From positions 381,819 through 445,818 of the forward strand of contig DFMO01000008.1 in the NCBI GenBank assembly GCA_002375695.1: DNA of 64,000 nt. The letters run 5' to 3'. How positions within the stretch are numbered: position 1 is the first letter of the stretch; each line of letters starts with the position of its first letter. The notes beneath the pieces were generated by a model that saw nothing but the letters and a program-made list of their open reading frames with translations, searched no databases and had not been told where the DNA came from. Shown in pieces: positions 9,515-18,256 of this stretch. This DNA comes from Flavobacteriaceae bacterium UBA3591 (GTDB taxonomy: Bacteria > Bacteroidota > Bacteroidia > Flavobacteriales > Flavobacteriaceae). The position numbers and the translations under genes were made by a program.

Positions 9515-10564
9515 ATGAGTACAAATATTTTAATATCCGGAGGAGCAGGATTTATAGGGAGTCACGTGGTTAGACGGTTTGTAACCCAATACCCAAATTA
9601 TCATATTTATAATTTAGATGCTCTTACTTATGCTGGTAATTTGGAAAATTTAAGAGATATTGAGAATGCTTCAAATTATACATTCCTGCACGGCGATATA
9701 ACAGATAAATCTTATATTAATCAAATATTTTCGAAGTATCAATTTGAAGGGGTAATTCATTTAGCAGCAGAGTCGCATGTAGATCGCTCGATTACAGATC
9801 CACTGGGATTTGCAAAAACGAATATTTTAGGAACCATGGTTTTACTGAATGCATTCAAAATACTGTGGAAAGATAATTGGAATGAAAAACGTTTTTACCA
9901 CGTAAGTACAGATGAGGTATTTGGTTCATTAGGAGAATCTGGATTTTTTACAGAAACAACTCCTTACGATCCAAATTCACCATATTCTGCTTCAAAAGCA
10001 AGTTCAGATCATTTTGTTAGAGCTTATGGTGAAACTTATGGGATGCCGTATGTTATATCTAATTGCTCTAATAATTATGGCCCGAACCATTTTCCAGAAA
10101 AACTAATACCATTGTTTATTAACAATATTATTAATAAAAAATCATTACCAGTGTATGGTGATGGAAATTATACTAGAGATTGGTTGTATGTAATTGACCA
10201 TGCGATTGCTATTGATTTAGTATATCATAAAGGAAAAAACCACGAAACTTATAATATTGGAGGGTTTAATGAATGGAAAAATATCGATCTTGTGAAGCTT
10301 TTATGTCGACAAATGGATGTAAAATTAGGAAGAATAGAAGGTGAAAGTGAAAAGCTTATTACGTATGTTAAGGACCGACCAGGTCATGACTTACGTTATG
10401 CCATTGATTCATCTAAAATAAATAAGGAACTAGGTTGGTCTCCTTCAGTTACCTTTGAAGAAGGGTTATCTAAAACTATAGACTGGTTTTTAGAAAATAA
10501 AGAATGGATGGATAATGTGACAAGTGGAGCTTATCAGGAGTATTATAAGGAGCAGTATAAGTAG
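9515..10564 (+). CDS. rfbB: dTDP-glucose 4,6-dehydratase
   Basis: A 349-residue extended SDR that dehydrates dTDP-glucose to dTDP-4-keto-6-deoxyglucose. ISGGAGFIGSHVV binds NAD; STDEVFGSLG supplies the T-D-E catalytic set (near residues 132-134) and YSASK the Tyr157/Lys161 pair. It starts 12 bp after wecC. The rhamnose genes rfbC and rfbD are absent nearby, and an aminotransferase follows, so the 4-keto sugar is probably aminated rather than made into rhamnose. Confidence 0.96.
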   Translation: MSTNILISGGAGFIGSHVVRRFVTQYPNYHIYNLDALTYAGNLENLRDIENASNYTFLHGDITDKSYINQIFSKYQFEGVIHLAAESHVDRSITDPLGFAKTNILGTMVLLNAFKILWKDNWNEKRFYHVSTDEVFGSLGESGFFTETTPYDPNSPYSASKASSDHFVRAYGETYGMPYVISNCSNNYGPNHFPEKLIPLFINNIINKKSLPVYGDGNYTRDWLYVIDHAIAIDLVYHKGKNHETYNIGGFNEWKNIDLVKLLCRQMDVKLGRIEGESEKLITYVKDRPGHDLRYAIDSSKINKELGWSPSVTFEEGLSKTIDWFLENKEWMDNVTSGAYQEYYKEQYK

Positions 10565-10677
10565 TTAACGAGTTATGAAGTTAACAAGTTAGGCAGTTAC
10601 CTTGTGACGTAGTTCTGTTAGTTAGTACTTTAAAATAATATTAAACACCATAACACCAAAGCTAAGCAAAACCCACC

Positions 10678-11040
10678 ATGACAATAAAATCCCATAAAGA
10701 TCTTATCCTTTGGAAAGAAAGCATGACTTTAGTTGAGGAAATATATCGGTTGACAGAAGCTTTCCCAAAAGAAGAGATATATGGACTAACTAGTCAAATT
10801 AGAAGGGCAGCAGTTTCTATACCTTCCAATATTGCAGAGGGAGCCGGTAGAAATGGAGAGAACGAATTTTCTAGGTTTTTGTATATAGCTTTAGGTTCTT
10901 TATCAGAATTAGAAACTCAATTTGAAATAGCTATTCGATTAAAGTATCTTGAAAAAAATGAACAAACTGAAGTAGTTTTTGACAAAATTATATACATAAG
11001 AAGAATGCTAGTAAAACTGATAAAGAGCCTAAAGAGTTAA
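10678..11040 (+). CDS. Second four-helix bundle protein (S23/IVP fold)
   Basis: A 120-residue member of the same family as the protein at 5139 but clearly diverged: it opens SHKDLILWKESMTLVEEIY and carries GLTSQIRRAAVSIPSNIAEGAGR. It sits between rfbB and rfbA, which are normally adjacent, with short gttaac/aagataac repeat-like tracts on both sides. Its role in the locus is unknown; the position again looks like an insertion between sugar genes. Confidence 0.88.
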   Translation: MTIKSHKDLILWKESMTLVEEIYRLTEAFPKEEIYGLTSQIRRAAVSIPSNIAEGAGRNGENEFSRFLYIALGSLSELETQFEIAIRLKYLEKNEQTEVVFDKIIYIRRMLVKLIKSLKS

Positions 11041-11100
11041 TTTACAGAATAAGATAACAGTATAACAAGATAACGTCTTAACAACATAACAGTAGAAAAA

Positions 11101-11973
11101 ATGAAAGGAATCATATTAGCCGGCGGCTCAGGAACTCGCTTACACCCATTAACGCTGGCAGTAAGTAAGCAGTTATTGCCTATTTACGATAAGCCAATGA
11201 TTTATTATCCGTTATCGGTTTTAATGCTAGCGGGAATTCGAGAGATTCTAATAATTTCTACGCCGCATGATTTACCAAATTTTGAAAAGTTGTTAGGCGA
11301 TGGCTCTCAATTCGGGATTAGTTTGAGCTATGAGGAACAACCAAGCCCAGATGGTTTAGCACAAGCTTTTATCTTAGGTGAAACATTTATAGGTGATGAC
11401 GATGTTTGTTTAGTGCTTGGAGATAATATATTTTATGGAGCTGGCCTGCAAAAGTTATTAAGTCAAGCGGTCCAAACTGTAAAGAAAGAAAATAAAGCAG
11501 TCGTTTTTGGTAATTATGTAAATGATCCAGAACGATACGGAGTCGCTGAGTTTGATGATGATAAAAATGTGATCAGCATTCAAGAGAAACCTGAAAATCC
11601 TAAATCTAACTTTGCGGTTGTAGGATTATACTTTTACCCAAACAATGTTATAGAAGTAGCAAAAAAGGTAAAACCCTCTGACCGTGGTGAGCTTGAAATC
11701 ACTTCTATTAACCAACATTATTTAGAGGAGGAGAATTTAAAAATGCAAATTCTAAGTAGAGGATTTGCTTGGTTGGATACAGGTACCCACGAAGCTTTAA
11801 CTGAAGCAACAGAGTTTGTTAAAGCAGTAGAGAAAAGAACTGGTTTAAAAATTGCATGTCTAGAAGAGATCGCTATTAATTACAATTGGATTAATAAAGC
11901 AGCTGTTGCAAAAGAAGTTAAAAATCTCAAAGGCGACTACTTTGATTATTTAAAAAAGATTACGAGGAAATAA
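11101..11973 (+). CDS. rfbA: Glucose-1-phosphate thymidylyltransferase
   Basis: A 290-residue nucleotidyltransferase forming dTDP-glucose from dTTP and glucose-1-phosphate. The N-terminal [32 protein letters not shown] is the pyrophosphorylase signature; LGDNIFYG holds the metal-binding Asp, and EKP plus [10 protein letters not shown] are conserved substrate contacts. Length is typical of RmlA/RffH. It feeds rfbB and is followed after 1 bp by the flippase gene. Confidence 0.96.
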   Translation: MKGIILAGGSGTRLHPLTLAVSKQLLPIYDKPMIYYPLSVLMLAGIREILIISTPHDLPNFEKLLGDGSQFGISLSYEEQPSPDGLAQAFILGETFIGDDDVCLVLGDNIFYGAGLQKLLSQAVQTVKKENKAVVFGNYVNDPERYGVAEFDDDKNVISIQEKPENPKSNFAVVGLYFYPNNVIEVAKKVKPSDRGELEITSINQHYLEEENLKMQILSRGFAWLDTGTHEALTEATEFVKAVEKRTGLKIACLEEIAINYNWINKAAVAKEVKNLKGDYFDYLKKITRK

Positions 11974-11974
11974 A

Positions 11975-13408
11975 ATGTCGTTAAAAAAACAGACCTTTTC
12001 TGGTGTTATTTGGACGTTTTTGGATACCTTTTTTCTGAGCGGCTTATCCTTCGTGGCTATGATTTATATAGCGCGAATTTTAGGCCCTACAGAATTTGGT
12101 CTTATAGGAATGATCAGTGTGTTTATTGCTGTAGGAACCTCTATGGTAGACAGTGGTCTCTCTGCAAGTATTGTTCGTACGAAGAATGTAGATAATAGCG
12201 ATTTCTCCACAGTATTTTATTTAAACTTGGGTATGAGTTTTTTGGTCTATGCCATTATGTTTCTTCTGGCCCCCCTTATTGCAGATTTTTATTCCCAACC
12301 AATCCTTACAGGTGTAGTTAGGCTCTACTGTTTTAGTTTTATTATAGCTGCTTTTTCAGCAATACAGCTGGCCCAGCTAAATAGAGAAATGCAGTTTAAA
12401 AAAATTGCCAAATATAACCTTCCCGGAACCATTATTGGGATTATCGTAGGCATTATCCTTAGTTTAAAAGGATCTGGAGTATGGAGTATTGTATGGATGC
12501 ACCTGACCAAACAATTGGTCCAGTCTTCGGTATTGTGGTTAGCTTCCGCGTGGAAACCTACCCTTTATTTTTCCAGGGAAAAAATGAAATACCATTATGG
12601 CTTTGGATATAAGTTGATGCTTTCTGGTCTGCTCAATACCGTCTTTGATAACAGCTATAATATTGTTATAGGTAAATTTTTTACCGTACAAAGCGTTGGT
12701 TTTTTTGAGCGGGCAAGGAGTTTTAACCACTATCCGGTCAGCACCCTTACAGGTATTATCAGTAGGGTTACCTACCCTTTGCTTTCAAGGATTCAAGATG
12801 AACAAGAACGGATTTCAAGAGTATATAAACAGCTTTTGCAATTTTCTTTTTTCATTACTGCTCCATTGATGCTTGGGGCCGCTGCACTTGCAAGGCCACT
12901 ATTTTTTTTGGTACTTGGGGAACAATGGTTGCCTGCAGTACCCTATTTCCAGATTTTATGTTTGGCCAGTATTTTTTTACCTATTCATTCTTTCAACCTC
13001 AACGTGCTTAAGGTTTACGGTAGAAGTGATTTGTTTTTAAAACTCGAAATCTTAAAGAAAATTGTTATTGTGGTAGGTATAGTTATTGCGCTTCCTTTTG
13101 GAATGATGGCATTGGTATGGAGCAGTGTAATAGCATCATTTATTGCCCTTTTGATAAATACTTATTATAGCCAACATTTAATCCATTACAAAACCGCAAA
13201 ACAGTTGCTGGATATGCTGCCCACTTTTTTAATCGCCGGCATAATGGCGGCAGGAATGTTTGCACTTGCTTTGAGCTTACAGCCGCAGGGTCTTTGGCTT
13301 CAAATATTAATACCAGCTTTAGTAGGAGCATTGTTTTATTTAAGTGTAAATTTTTTGCTAAAGAGACCTTCTATTCAATTTGGTTTGAAATTAATAAAAA
13401 TTAAATAG
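11975..13408 (+). CDS. wzx: Wzx-type polysaccharide flippase
   Basis: A 477-residue polytopic membrane protein of the MOP superfamily. The start MSLKKQTFSGVIWTFLDTFFLSGLSFVAMIYIARILGPTEFGLIGM is typical of the WzxC-like group, and about 12-14 hydrophobic helices follow. It would flip undecaprenyl-linked repeat units across the inner membrane. Its base composition is less AT-rich than that of the genes from 14.5 to 19.3 kb, hinting at a mosaic origin for the locus. Confidence 0.9.
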   Translation: MSLKKQTFSGVIWTFLDTFFLSGLSFVAMIYIARILGPTEFGLIGMISVFIAVGTSMVDSGLSASIVRTKNVDNSDFSTVFYLNLGMSFLVYAIMFLLAPLIADFYSQPILTGVVRLYCFSFIIAAFSAIQLAQLNREMQFKKIAKYNLPGTIIGIIVGIILSLKGSGVWSIVWMHLTKQLVQSSVLWLASAWKPTLYFSREKMKYHYGFGYKLMLSGLLNTVFDNSYNIVIGKFFTVQSVGFFERARSFNHYPVSTLTGIISRVTYPLLSRIQDEQERISRVYKQLLQFSFFITAPLMLGAAALARPLFFLVLGEQWLPAVPYFQILCLASIFLPIHSFNLNVLKVYGRSDLFLKLEILKKIVIVVGIVIALPFGMMALVWSSVIASFIALLINTYYSQHLIHYKTAKQLLDMLPTFLIAGIMAAGMFALALSLQPQGLWLQILIPALVGALFYLSVNFLLKRPSIQFGLKLIKIK

Positions 13409-13412
13409 TAAT

Positions 13413-14495
13413 ATGATACCCGTTACCAAGCCTTTCTTGCCTCCCCGGGAGGAGTACCAAAAATATTTAGATGGAATCTGGAAACGCAATTGGCTTACCA
13501 ATATGGGGCCCTTGTCCAGCGATTTGGAAATGCGGTTAAAGGAGCATTTGTCCGTAAAACATCTCTTGTTTGTGACCAATGGTACAATCGCACTACAAAT
13601 GGCTATAAAAGCCTTGGGATTAAAAGGTGAAATTATTACTACTCCATTTTCATTTATTGCAACAACAAGCAGTATCGTATGGGAAGGCTGTAAACCTGTG
13701 TTTGTTGATATAGACAAAGACTCCTTAAACATTGACCCTTCTAAAATTGAAGCGGCGATTACAGATAAAACAACTGCAATACTCGCAACGCATGTCTACG
13801 GAAACCCTTGTGATGTGCTGGCCATTGAAAAAATTGCAAAAAAGCATAAGCTGAAGGTAATTTATGATGGTGCACATGCATTTGGTGTTCAGGTGAATGG
13901 AAAGTCTATTTTTGAATATGGAGACATTAGTATTTGTAGTTTACATGCCACAAAACTATATCACTCAACAGAAGGTGGATTAGTTATTACTAAAGACCCT
14001 GATTTACTAAAAAAAATTGCTTATATCCGTAATTTTGGTTTTGATGGTCCTGAAGCGTTTGCAGAATTAGGTATTAATGGAAAAAACTCTGAGTTTCATG
14101 CTGCAATGGGATTGGCAAACTTGCCGTATATCCATCCTATTCATGAAAAAAGAAAAACCTTGACAGAGGCCTACGACAAAGACTTGAAAAACTTAAATGC
14201 TGTTAAACCGGTTTTACACCCTAAAGCCAACTTAAACTATGCTTATTATCCTTTGGTATTTGAAAGTGAATCTCTTATGCTGAAAGCTAAAAACTATTTA
14301 GAACGTTATGAAATTTTTACTAGACGCTATTTTTATCCTGCACTTTCAAACACACTTCCGTATTTGGTTAACACAAAAATGCCGATTACAGATGAAGTTG
14401 CTAAAAAAGTAATGTGCCTACCTTTATATTATGACTTGACGATGGAAGAAGTTGAATTGATTTGTAGGTATTTATTAAGAATTCAAAATAATTAG
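13413..14495 (+). CDS. dTDP-4-amino-4,6-dideoxyhexose transaminase (VioA/RffA-like)
   Basis: A 360-residue DegT/DnrJ/EryC1/StrS aminotransferase using PLP to aminate a 4-keto-6-deoxy sugar. The N-terminus IPVTKPFLPPREEYQKYLDGIWKRNWLTNMGP resembles the VioA group that makes dTDP-4-amino-4,6-dideoxyglucose. The PLP lysine is in SLHATKLYHSTEGG. With rfbA and rfbB present, the product is dTDP-Qui4N or dTDP-Fuc4N; the stereochemistry cannot be read from sequence. It begins 4 bp after the flippase. Confidence 0.9.
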   Translation: MIPVTKPFLPPREEYQKYLDGIWKRNWLTNMGPLSSDLEMRLKEHLSVKHLLFVTNGTIALQMAIKALGLKGEIITTPFSFIATTSSIVWEGCKPVFVDIDKDSLNIDPSKIEAAITDKTTAILATHVYGNPCDVLAIEKIAKKHKLKVIYDGAHAFGVQVNGKSIFEYGDISICSLHATKLYHSTEGGLVITKDPDLLKKIAYIRNFGFDGPEAFAELGINGKNSEFHAAMGLANLPYIHPIHEKRKTLTEAYDKDLKNLNAVKPVLHPKANLNYAYYPLVFESESLMLKAKNYLERYEIFTRRYFYPALSNTLPYLVNTKMPITDEVAKKVMCLPLYYDLTMEEVELICRYLLRIQNN

Positions 14496-14497
14496 TT

Positions 14498-15202
14498 ATG
14501 AAAGCTGCTATAATGCAACCCTACATATTCCCTTATTTGGGTTATTTTCAATTGATAAAAGCAGTTGATGCATTTGTATTTTATGATGATGTGAATTTTA
14601 TAAAACGTGGTTGGATAAATAGAAACAAGATACTATTAAATAATAAAGAAAAATTAATCAGTTTTCCATGTATCGGGGCTAGTCAAAATAAATTGATAAA
14701 TGAGGTTCAAGTGGATTTGAGTGATAAACAGTACTTAAAGCTAATTCAAACCATAGAACAAGCATATAATAAGGCACCATATTATAAGGAGGTATATCCA
14801 ATTATTGAAAAGGTTTTTAATAGCTCAGCGAAAAATATAGCAGAGCTAGCTATACATAGCATAAAAATTGTATCAGAATACATAGGTATTAATACTGAAT
14901 TTTACGTTTCTTCTGAATCGTTTGGAGAAACAAAAGGAATTGATAAAGCAGATAGACTTATTGCTATTTCAAAGAATTTAGGTTCTAACACATATATAAA
15001 TGCTTTAGGAGGAATAGAACTTTACAATAAAGCCTATTTTAAATTGAAAAATATTGAACTTCATTTTTTGAAACCATCGTCAGCGCCTTATAAACAACAT
15101 GATCCAATCAATTTTATTGCAGGATTATCAATAATTGATGTAATGATGTTCAATTCTCCAGAAGAAATCAATGAAATGTTAGACAATTTTGAACTGGTAT
15201 GA
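14498..15202 (+). CDS. WbqC family protein
   Basis: A 234-residue member of the WbqC-like family (MKAAIMQPYIFPYLGYFQLIKAVDAFVFYDDVNFIKRGWINRN). Members sit in O-antigen loci beside 4-amino-sugar genes, and their reaction is not firmly established; an acyl- or amino-acid-transfer role on the 4-amino sugar is one proposal. It starts 2 bp after the aminotransferase and overlaps the next gene by 4 bp (ATGA), pointing to translational coupling and a shared pathway. Confidence 0.9.
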   Translation: MKAAIMQPYIFPYLGYFQLIKAVDAFVFYDDVNFIKRGWINRNKILLNNKEKLISFPCIGASQNKLINEVQVDLSDKQYLKLIQTIEQAYNKAPYYKEVYPIIEKVFNSSAKNIAELAIHSIKIVSEYIGINTEFYVSSESFGETKGIDKADRLIAISKNLGSNTYINALGGIELYNKAYFKLKNIELHFLKPSSAPYKQHDPINFIAGLSIIDVMMFNSPEEINEMLDNFELV

Positions 15203-15609
15203 GAAAACAATTAATAGCTCTGATAAAAGAACATAACTCAAAAGAAAGTGGTATTTATATTCCTGTGGACGTAGAAGAGTATGTTGATAAATTACTTAAA
15301 TACGCTACAATTGTACCCTATTTTTCACAAGGTGTACTAATGGGGTTTATTTCTTATTACAATAATGACGAATTCAAGAAAAACGCTTTTTTAACTATGA
15401 TTCTGGTTTCTAAAGATTATCAAGGAAAGGGGATTGGGAAGTTATTACTTGAGTTTTCTATACGTGATATTCAAAATAGTGGATTCGAAAACTATTCCTT
15501 AGAAGTCTTAAAAAATAATGCTAAGGCAATCGCATTTTACAAAAGTTATGGTTTTATACAAAAAGAAGATAGAGATCAATTATGGCTGATGGAAAAAAAA
15601 CTGATGTAA
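15199..15609 (+). CDS. GNAT N-acetyltransferase, probable sugar 4-N-acetylation
   Basis: A 136-residue GNAT enzyme with the acetyl-CoA motif [18 protein letters not shown] and the downstream [19 protein letters not shown] pattern. It is shorter than RffC/WecD, but its overlap with WbqC and position after the aminotransferase make it the likely N-acetyltransferase of the 4-amino sugar. Its stop TAA shares a base with the ATG of the glycosyltransferase remnant that follows. Confidence 0.8.
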   Translation: MRKQLIALIKEHNSKESGIYIPVDVEEYVDKLLKYATIVPYFSQGVLMGFISYYNNDEFKKNAFLTMILVSKDYQGKGIGKLLLEFSIRDIQNSGFENYSLEVLKNNAKAIAFYKSYGFIQKEDRDQLWLMEKKLM

Positions 15610-15731
15610 TGGTTAGTGTGATAATGATCACTTACAATCACGAAAAATATATAAGAGAAGCAATAGAAGGGGTTCTAATGCAAGAATGTGATTTCGAGGT
15701 TGAACTTATTATATCTGACGCATATAGCTAG
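15609..15731 (+). pseudogene. N-terminal stub of a GT2 glycosyltransferase
   Basis: A 40-residue frame beginning [17 protein letters not shown] and ending after [12 protein letters not shown]. This is the first beta-alpha-beta unit of a family 2 glycosyltransferase, up to the point where ISDDGS-type metal/nucleotide motifs should follow; roughly 250 residues are missing. Another frame then reads SINIIEVNLSSVLDK to a stop near 15781, possibly the 3' end of the same or another lost gene. The ATG overlaps the GNAT stop (TAATG), so the original gene was in the operon. Confidence 0.8.
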
Positions 15732-15823
15732 TCCTTCCATAAATATTATTGAGGTAAATTTGTCTTCAGTATTAGACAAATAAAATCCTCCCTATAAAAT
15801 AATTCAAAAATAAAAGAATAGCA

Positions 15824-16879
15824 ATGACAGAAAAGTTATATCACGTTTTTACAGCAGATAGACATCATTTAGTCCCCAATATGGTTAAAACTATTGATCT
15901 TCATTTGCCAACTTTTCTTCACATCTATTTATTAGTAGGAAATAAGGATGAAAATAAAATAGTATATGATTTTAAAACTTCCGGGAAAATTGTTTTACTG
16001 AATTCCTTAGATGAAATAGATGTTAAAAAATTAAAATCCGAAAAAACTATTTTGCATGGAGTACCATATACCTGGATGTTTTTTTTTATTAAAAACGATT
16101 TAAAATCGCTATACTGGATATGTTGGGGAGCAGGAGCTAAGTTGAGCTGGAGAAACTTTAAGAGTGTATTGTTTCATCCTTTTAAAATTCTTCTTTACAA
16201 TAAATTTAAGCGCATAGCTGCCTTAATGTATCAAGATAAGGTAAGCTTGGAAAAACAATTTTTATTAAAGAATGTGAATGTCATTTCTTATTTTGATCCT
16301 TCCTTAGATTCCTTTCCATTTTCATTGAAAGATATCTCCATAAAAAACATAGAAACTTCACAGAATACAATTTATATTGGAAATAATAGTTCTTCCCTAT
16401 ATTCATACAATGATGTACTCGAAAAATTGAAATATTTTGAAAACGTTAGACATATAGAGTGTATGGCAAATTATAACTTTCAAGAAAGTTCCCTTTCAAA
16501 ATCCCTTAGGTCTAATGGCAAGAAACTCTTTGATGAAAAGTTTAAATTAAATACAACTTTTTATTCTCTAGAAGAATATTACAATTACATGAAACAATGT
16601 GATATTTACATTTGTGCTGTAAAAAAACAAACTGGTCTAGCTGCAATTTATACAACTTTGCGAATGGGAAAAAAATTGTTCCTAGCTGGTCATAATTATG
16701 AATGGATTCTTTCATTGAATTGCAAAATTTATCATTTAAGAGAATTAGAAAGAATGAGTGAAGAAGAATTATTTACACCTCTATCTTTAGAAGAAAAAAT
16801 TAAAAATTATAATATAATATCTAAACTTTTAAATTCAAAAGTAATTTGTGACAAATGGATAGAATTTTTAACAAAATAA
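15824..16879 (+). CDS. GT56 4-acetamido-4,6-dideoxyhexosyl transferase (WecF/RffT-like)
   Basis: A 351-residue GT-B protein resembling WecF, which adds Fuc4NAc from the dTDP sugar to a ManNAcA-GlcNAc lipid in common-antigen synthesis. Shared features are YHVFTADRHHLVPNMVKTI near the N-terminus, the SLYWICWGAGAKL segment, NTIYIGNNSSSLYSYND and YYNYMKQCDIYICAVKKQTG before the last helices. A dTDP-4-amino sugar pathway directly upstream agrees with this donor. Identity to WecF is low, so the acceptor is inferred. Confidence 0.82.
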   Translation: MTEKLYHVFTADRHHLVPNMVKTIDLHLPTFLHIYLLVGNKDENKIVYDFKTSGKIVLLNSLDEIDVKKLKSEKTILHGVPYTWMFFFIKNDLKSLYWICWGAGAKLSWRNFKSVLFHPFKILLYNKFKRIAALMYQDKVSLEKQFLLKNVNVISYFDPSLDSFPFSLKDISIKNIETSQNTIYIGNNSSSLYSYNDVLEKLKYFENVRHIECMANYNFQESSLSKSLRSNGKKLFDEKFKLNTTFYSLEEYYNYMKQCDIYICAVKKQTGLAAIYTTLRMGKKLFLAGHNYEWILSLNCKIYHLRELERMSEEELFTPLSLEEKIKNYNIISKLLNSKVICDKWIEFLTK

Positions 16880-16888
16880 CCATATTAA

Positions 16889-18100
16889 ATGAAGGGAAAC
16901 CGATCATCATTTTTTGATTTTAATCTATATTTGGCTTTTTTCTTAGCCTTTAGTGGATATTATGTGGTTCTTATGCTCGTTAGTAATTATGGTTCAACTA
17001 GTCTTTCAAGATATTTTACCATTCCTATTCGCTTAATTCTGTTAATATCATTCTTCTATTTTTTTAAAAAGACAGGAAAAAAACAAAACAATAGAGCTCT
17101 GAGGGCATTCTTAGTGTTTTCTGGATTTTATCTGCTACGAATTTTTTATGAGATCATTTTTGGAACCAGCGAATTTTATATGTCTAAATTAGAGTTCTTG
17201 CTTTACTTCGTTTCATTTGTGCTGCTTCCATTTTATTTTATTTCTAAAATTAAATTTAATCCAGCTGATTATAATAAAATTTTTAAAACGGTAATCGCTA
17301 GCTGTTTTTTTCTGTCTCTGTTCACCTATTTATTCTATCGTGATTTATTAGGTAGCGTTAGTAGAATTTCTATGGAAATAAGTAAAGATGAAAATTATAT
17401 CTCACCGTTGGCTCTTTCTTACTGTGCCTCTTTGGGTATAGGAATAGGAGTGGCATATCTTTTATCTAATAAGACAAGTTCATCAATAAAAATGTTGATA
17501 TTGCTTGTCATTATAAGTTGTATGGTACCTTTCTTTTTAGGAGCTTCAAGAGGCTCATTGCTTGCATTGGCCATTCCATTTCTTTTTTACTTTCTTTTTT
17601 CACAAGGAATTAAACGCAAATTTCAAATAATATTTAGTTTACTTCTTGGTATTGTAACCATGCTTTACGCAACCAATTTTTTAGGTACAGGTGTTTTTGA
17701 TAGATTTTTTATGATTTCTGAAGCTATAGATCAAGGAAGTTCTTCGGCAATCAGACTGCAAATTTGGAAATCGGACTTGAATCAATTCTTAAACCATCCA
17801 TTTTTTGGAAATAGTTTGGAATCTGAATTTGCTCTGCACTATCCGCATAATATTTTTATTGAAATATTAATAACTACTGGGGTTTTAGGATTTATTCCAT
17901 TTAGTTTGTTTCTTATCCTCATTCTTAAGAAAAGTGTAAAAATTGTAAAAATTTATCCCCGTTATTTTTGGTTATTTGTGGTGTTCATGCAATCATTTGT
18001 TCAATATTTATTTTCAGGAGCTATATGGAATGCATCATGGTTAGCAATTGGAAGTGCGTTAATATTAGGATTTGATAATTTTAATAAAAAAGACAAATAA
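16889..18100 (+). CDS. wzy: O-antigen/capsule polymerase (Wzy) or ligase-like protein
   Basis: A 403-residue polytopic membrane protein with about 11-12 helices. The large periplasmic loop after IRLQIWKSDLNQFLNHPFFGNS carries HYPHNIFIEILITTG, the hallmark of the Wzy_C/O-antigen ligase family. Being the only such gene in a locus with a Wzx flippase, it is most simply the repeat-unit polymerase. It is very AT-rich, like the flanking transferases, consistent with lateral transfer. Confidence 0.85.
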   Translation: MKGNRSSFFDFNLYLAFFLAFSGYYVVLMLVSNYGSTSLSRYFTIPIRLILLISFFYFFKKTGKKQNNRALRAFLVFSGFYLLRIFYEIIFGTSEFYMSKLEFLLYFVSFVLLPFYFISKIKFNPADYNKIFKTVIASCFFLSLFTYLFYRDLLGSVSRISMEISKDENYISPLALSYCASLGIGIGVAYLLSNKTSSSIKMLILLVIISCMVPFFLGASRGSLLALAIPFLFYFLFSQGIKRKFQIIFSLLLGIVTMLYATNFLGTGVFDRFFMISEAIDQGSSSAIRLQIWKSDLNQFLNHPFFGNSLESEFALHYPHNIFIEILITTGVLGFIPFSLFLILILKKSVKIVKIYPRYFWLFVVFMQSFVQYLFSGAIWNASWLAIGSALILGFDNFNKKDK

Positions 18101-18109
18101 ATTTCTAAA

Positions 18110-18256
18110 ATGAATTTATTGATATTGAAGATAACCTCGTTGTTTTTTATATTCCATCGATGTAAAAAGAAATCATTTATATCTTCTCTTAAAATTTTCT
18201 TTAAGGAAATTTTTATTTTCACATTTAAAACTAATTTTTCGAATAATGCAATATAA
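18110..18256 (+). CDS. Possible 48-residue ORF between wzy and GT4
   Basis: An ATG 9 bp after wzy opens a frame of 48 codons (MNLLILKITSLFFIFHR..., ending FSNNAI) that overlaps the next start by 11 bp. Spacing suits an operon gene, but no family is recognised. It could equally be the remnant of a longer gene, or chance in AT-rich DNA. Confidence 0.3.
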   Translation: MNLLILKITSLFFIFHRCKKKSFISSLKIFFKEIFIFTFKTNFSNNAI

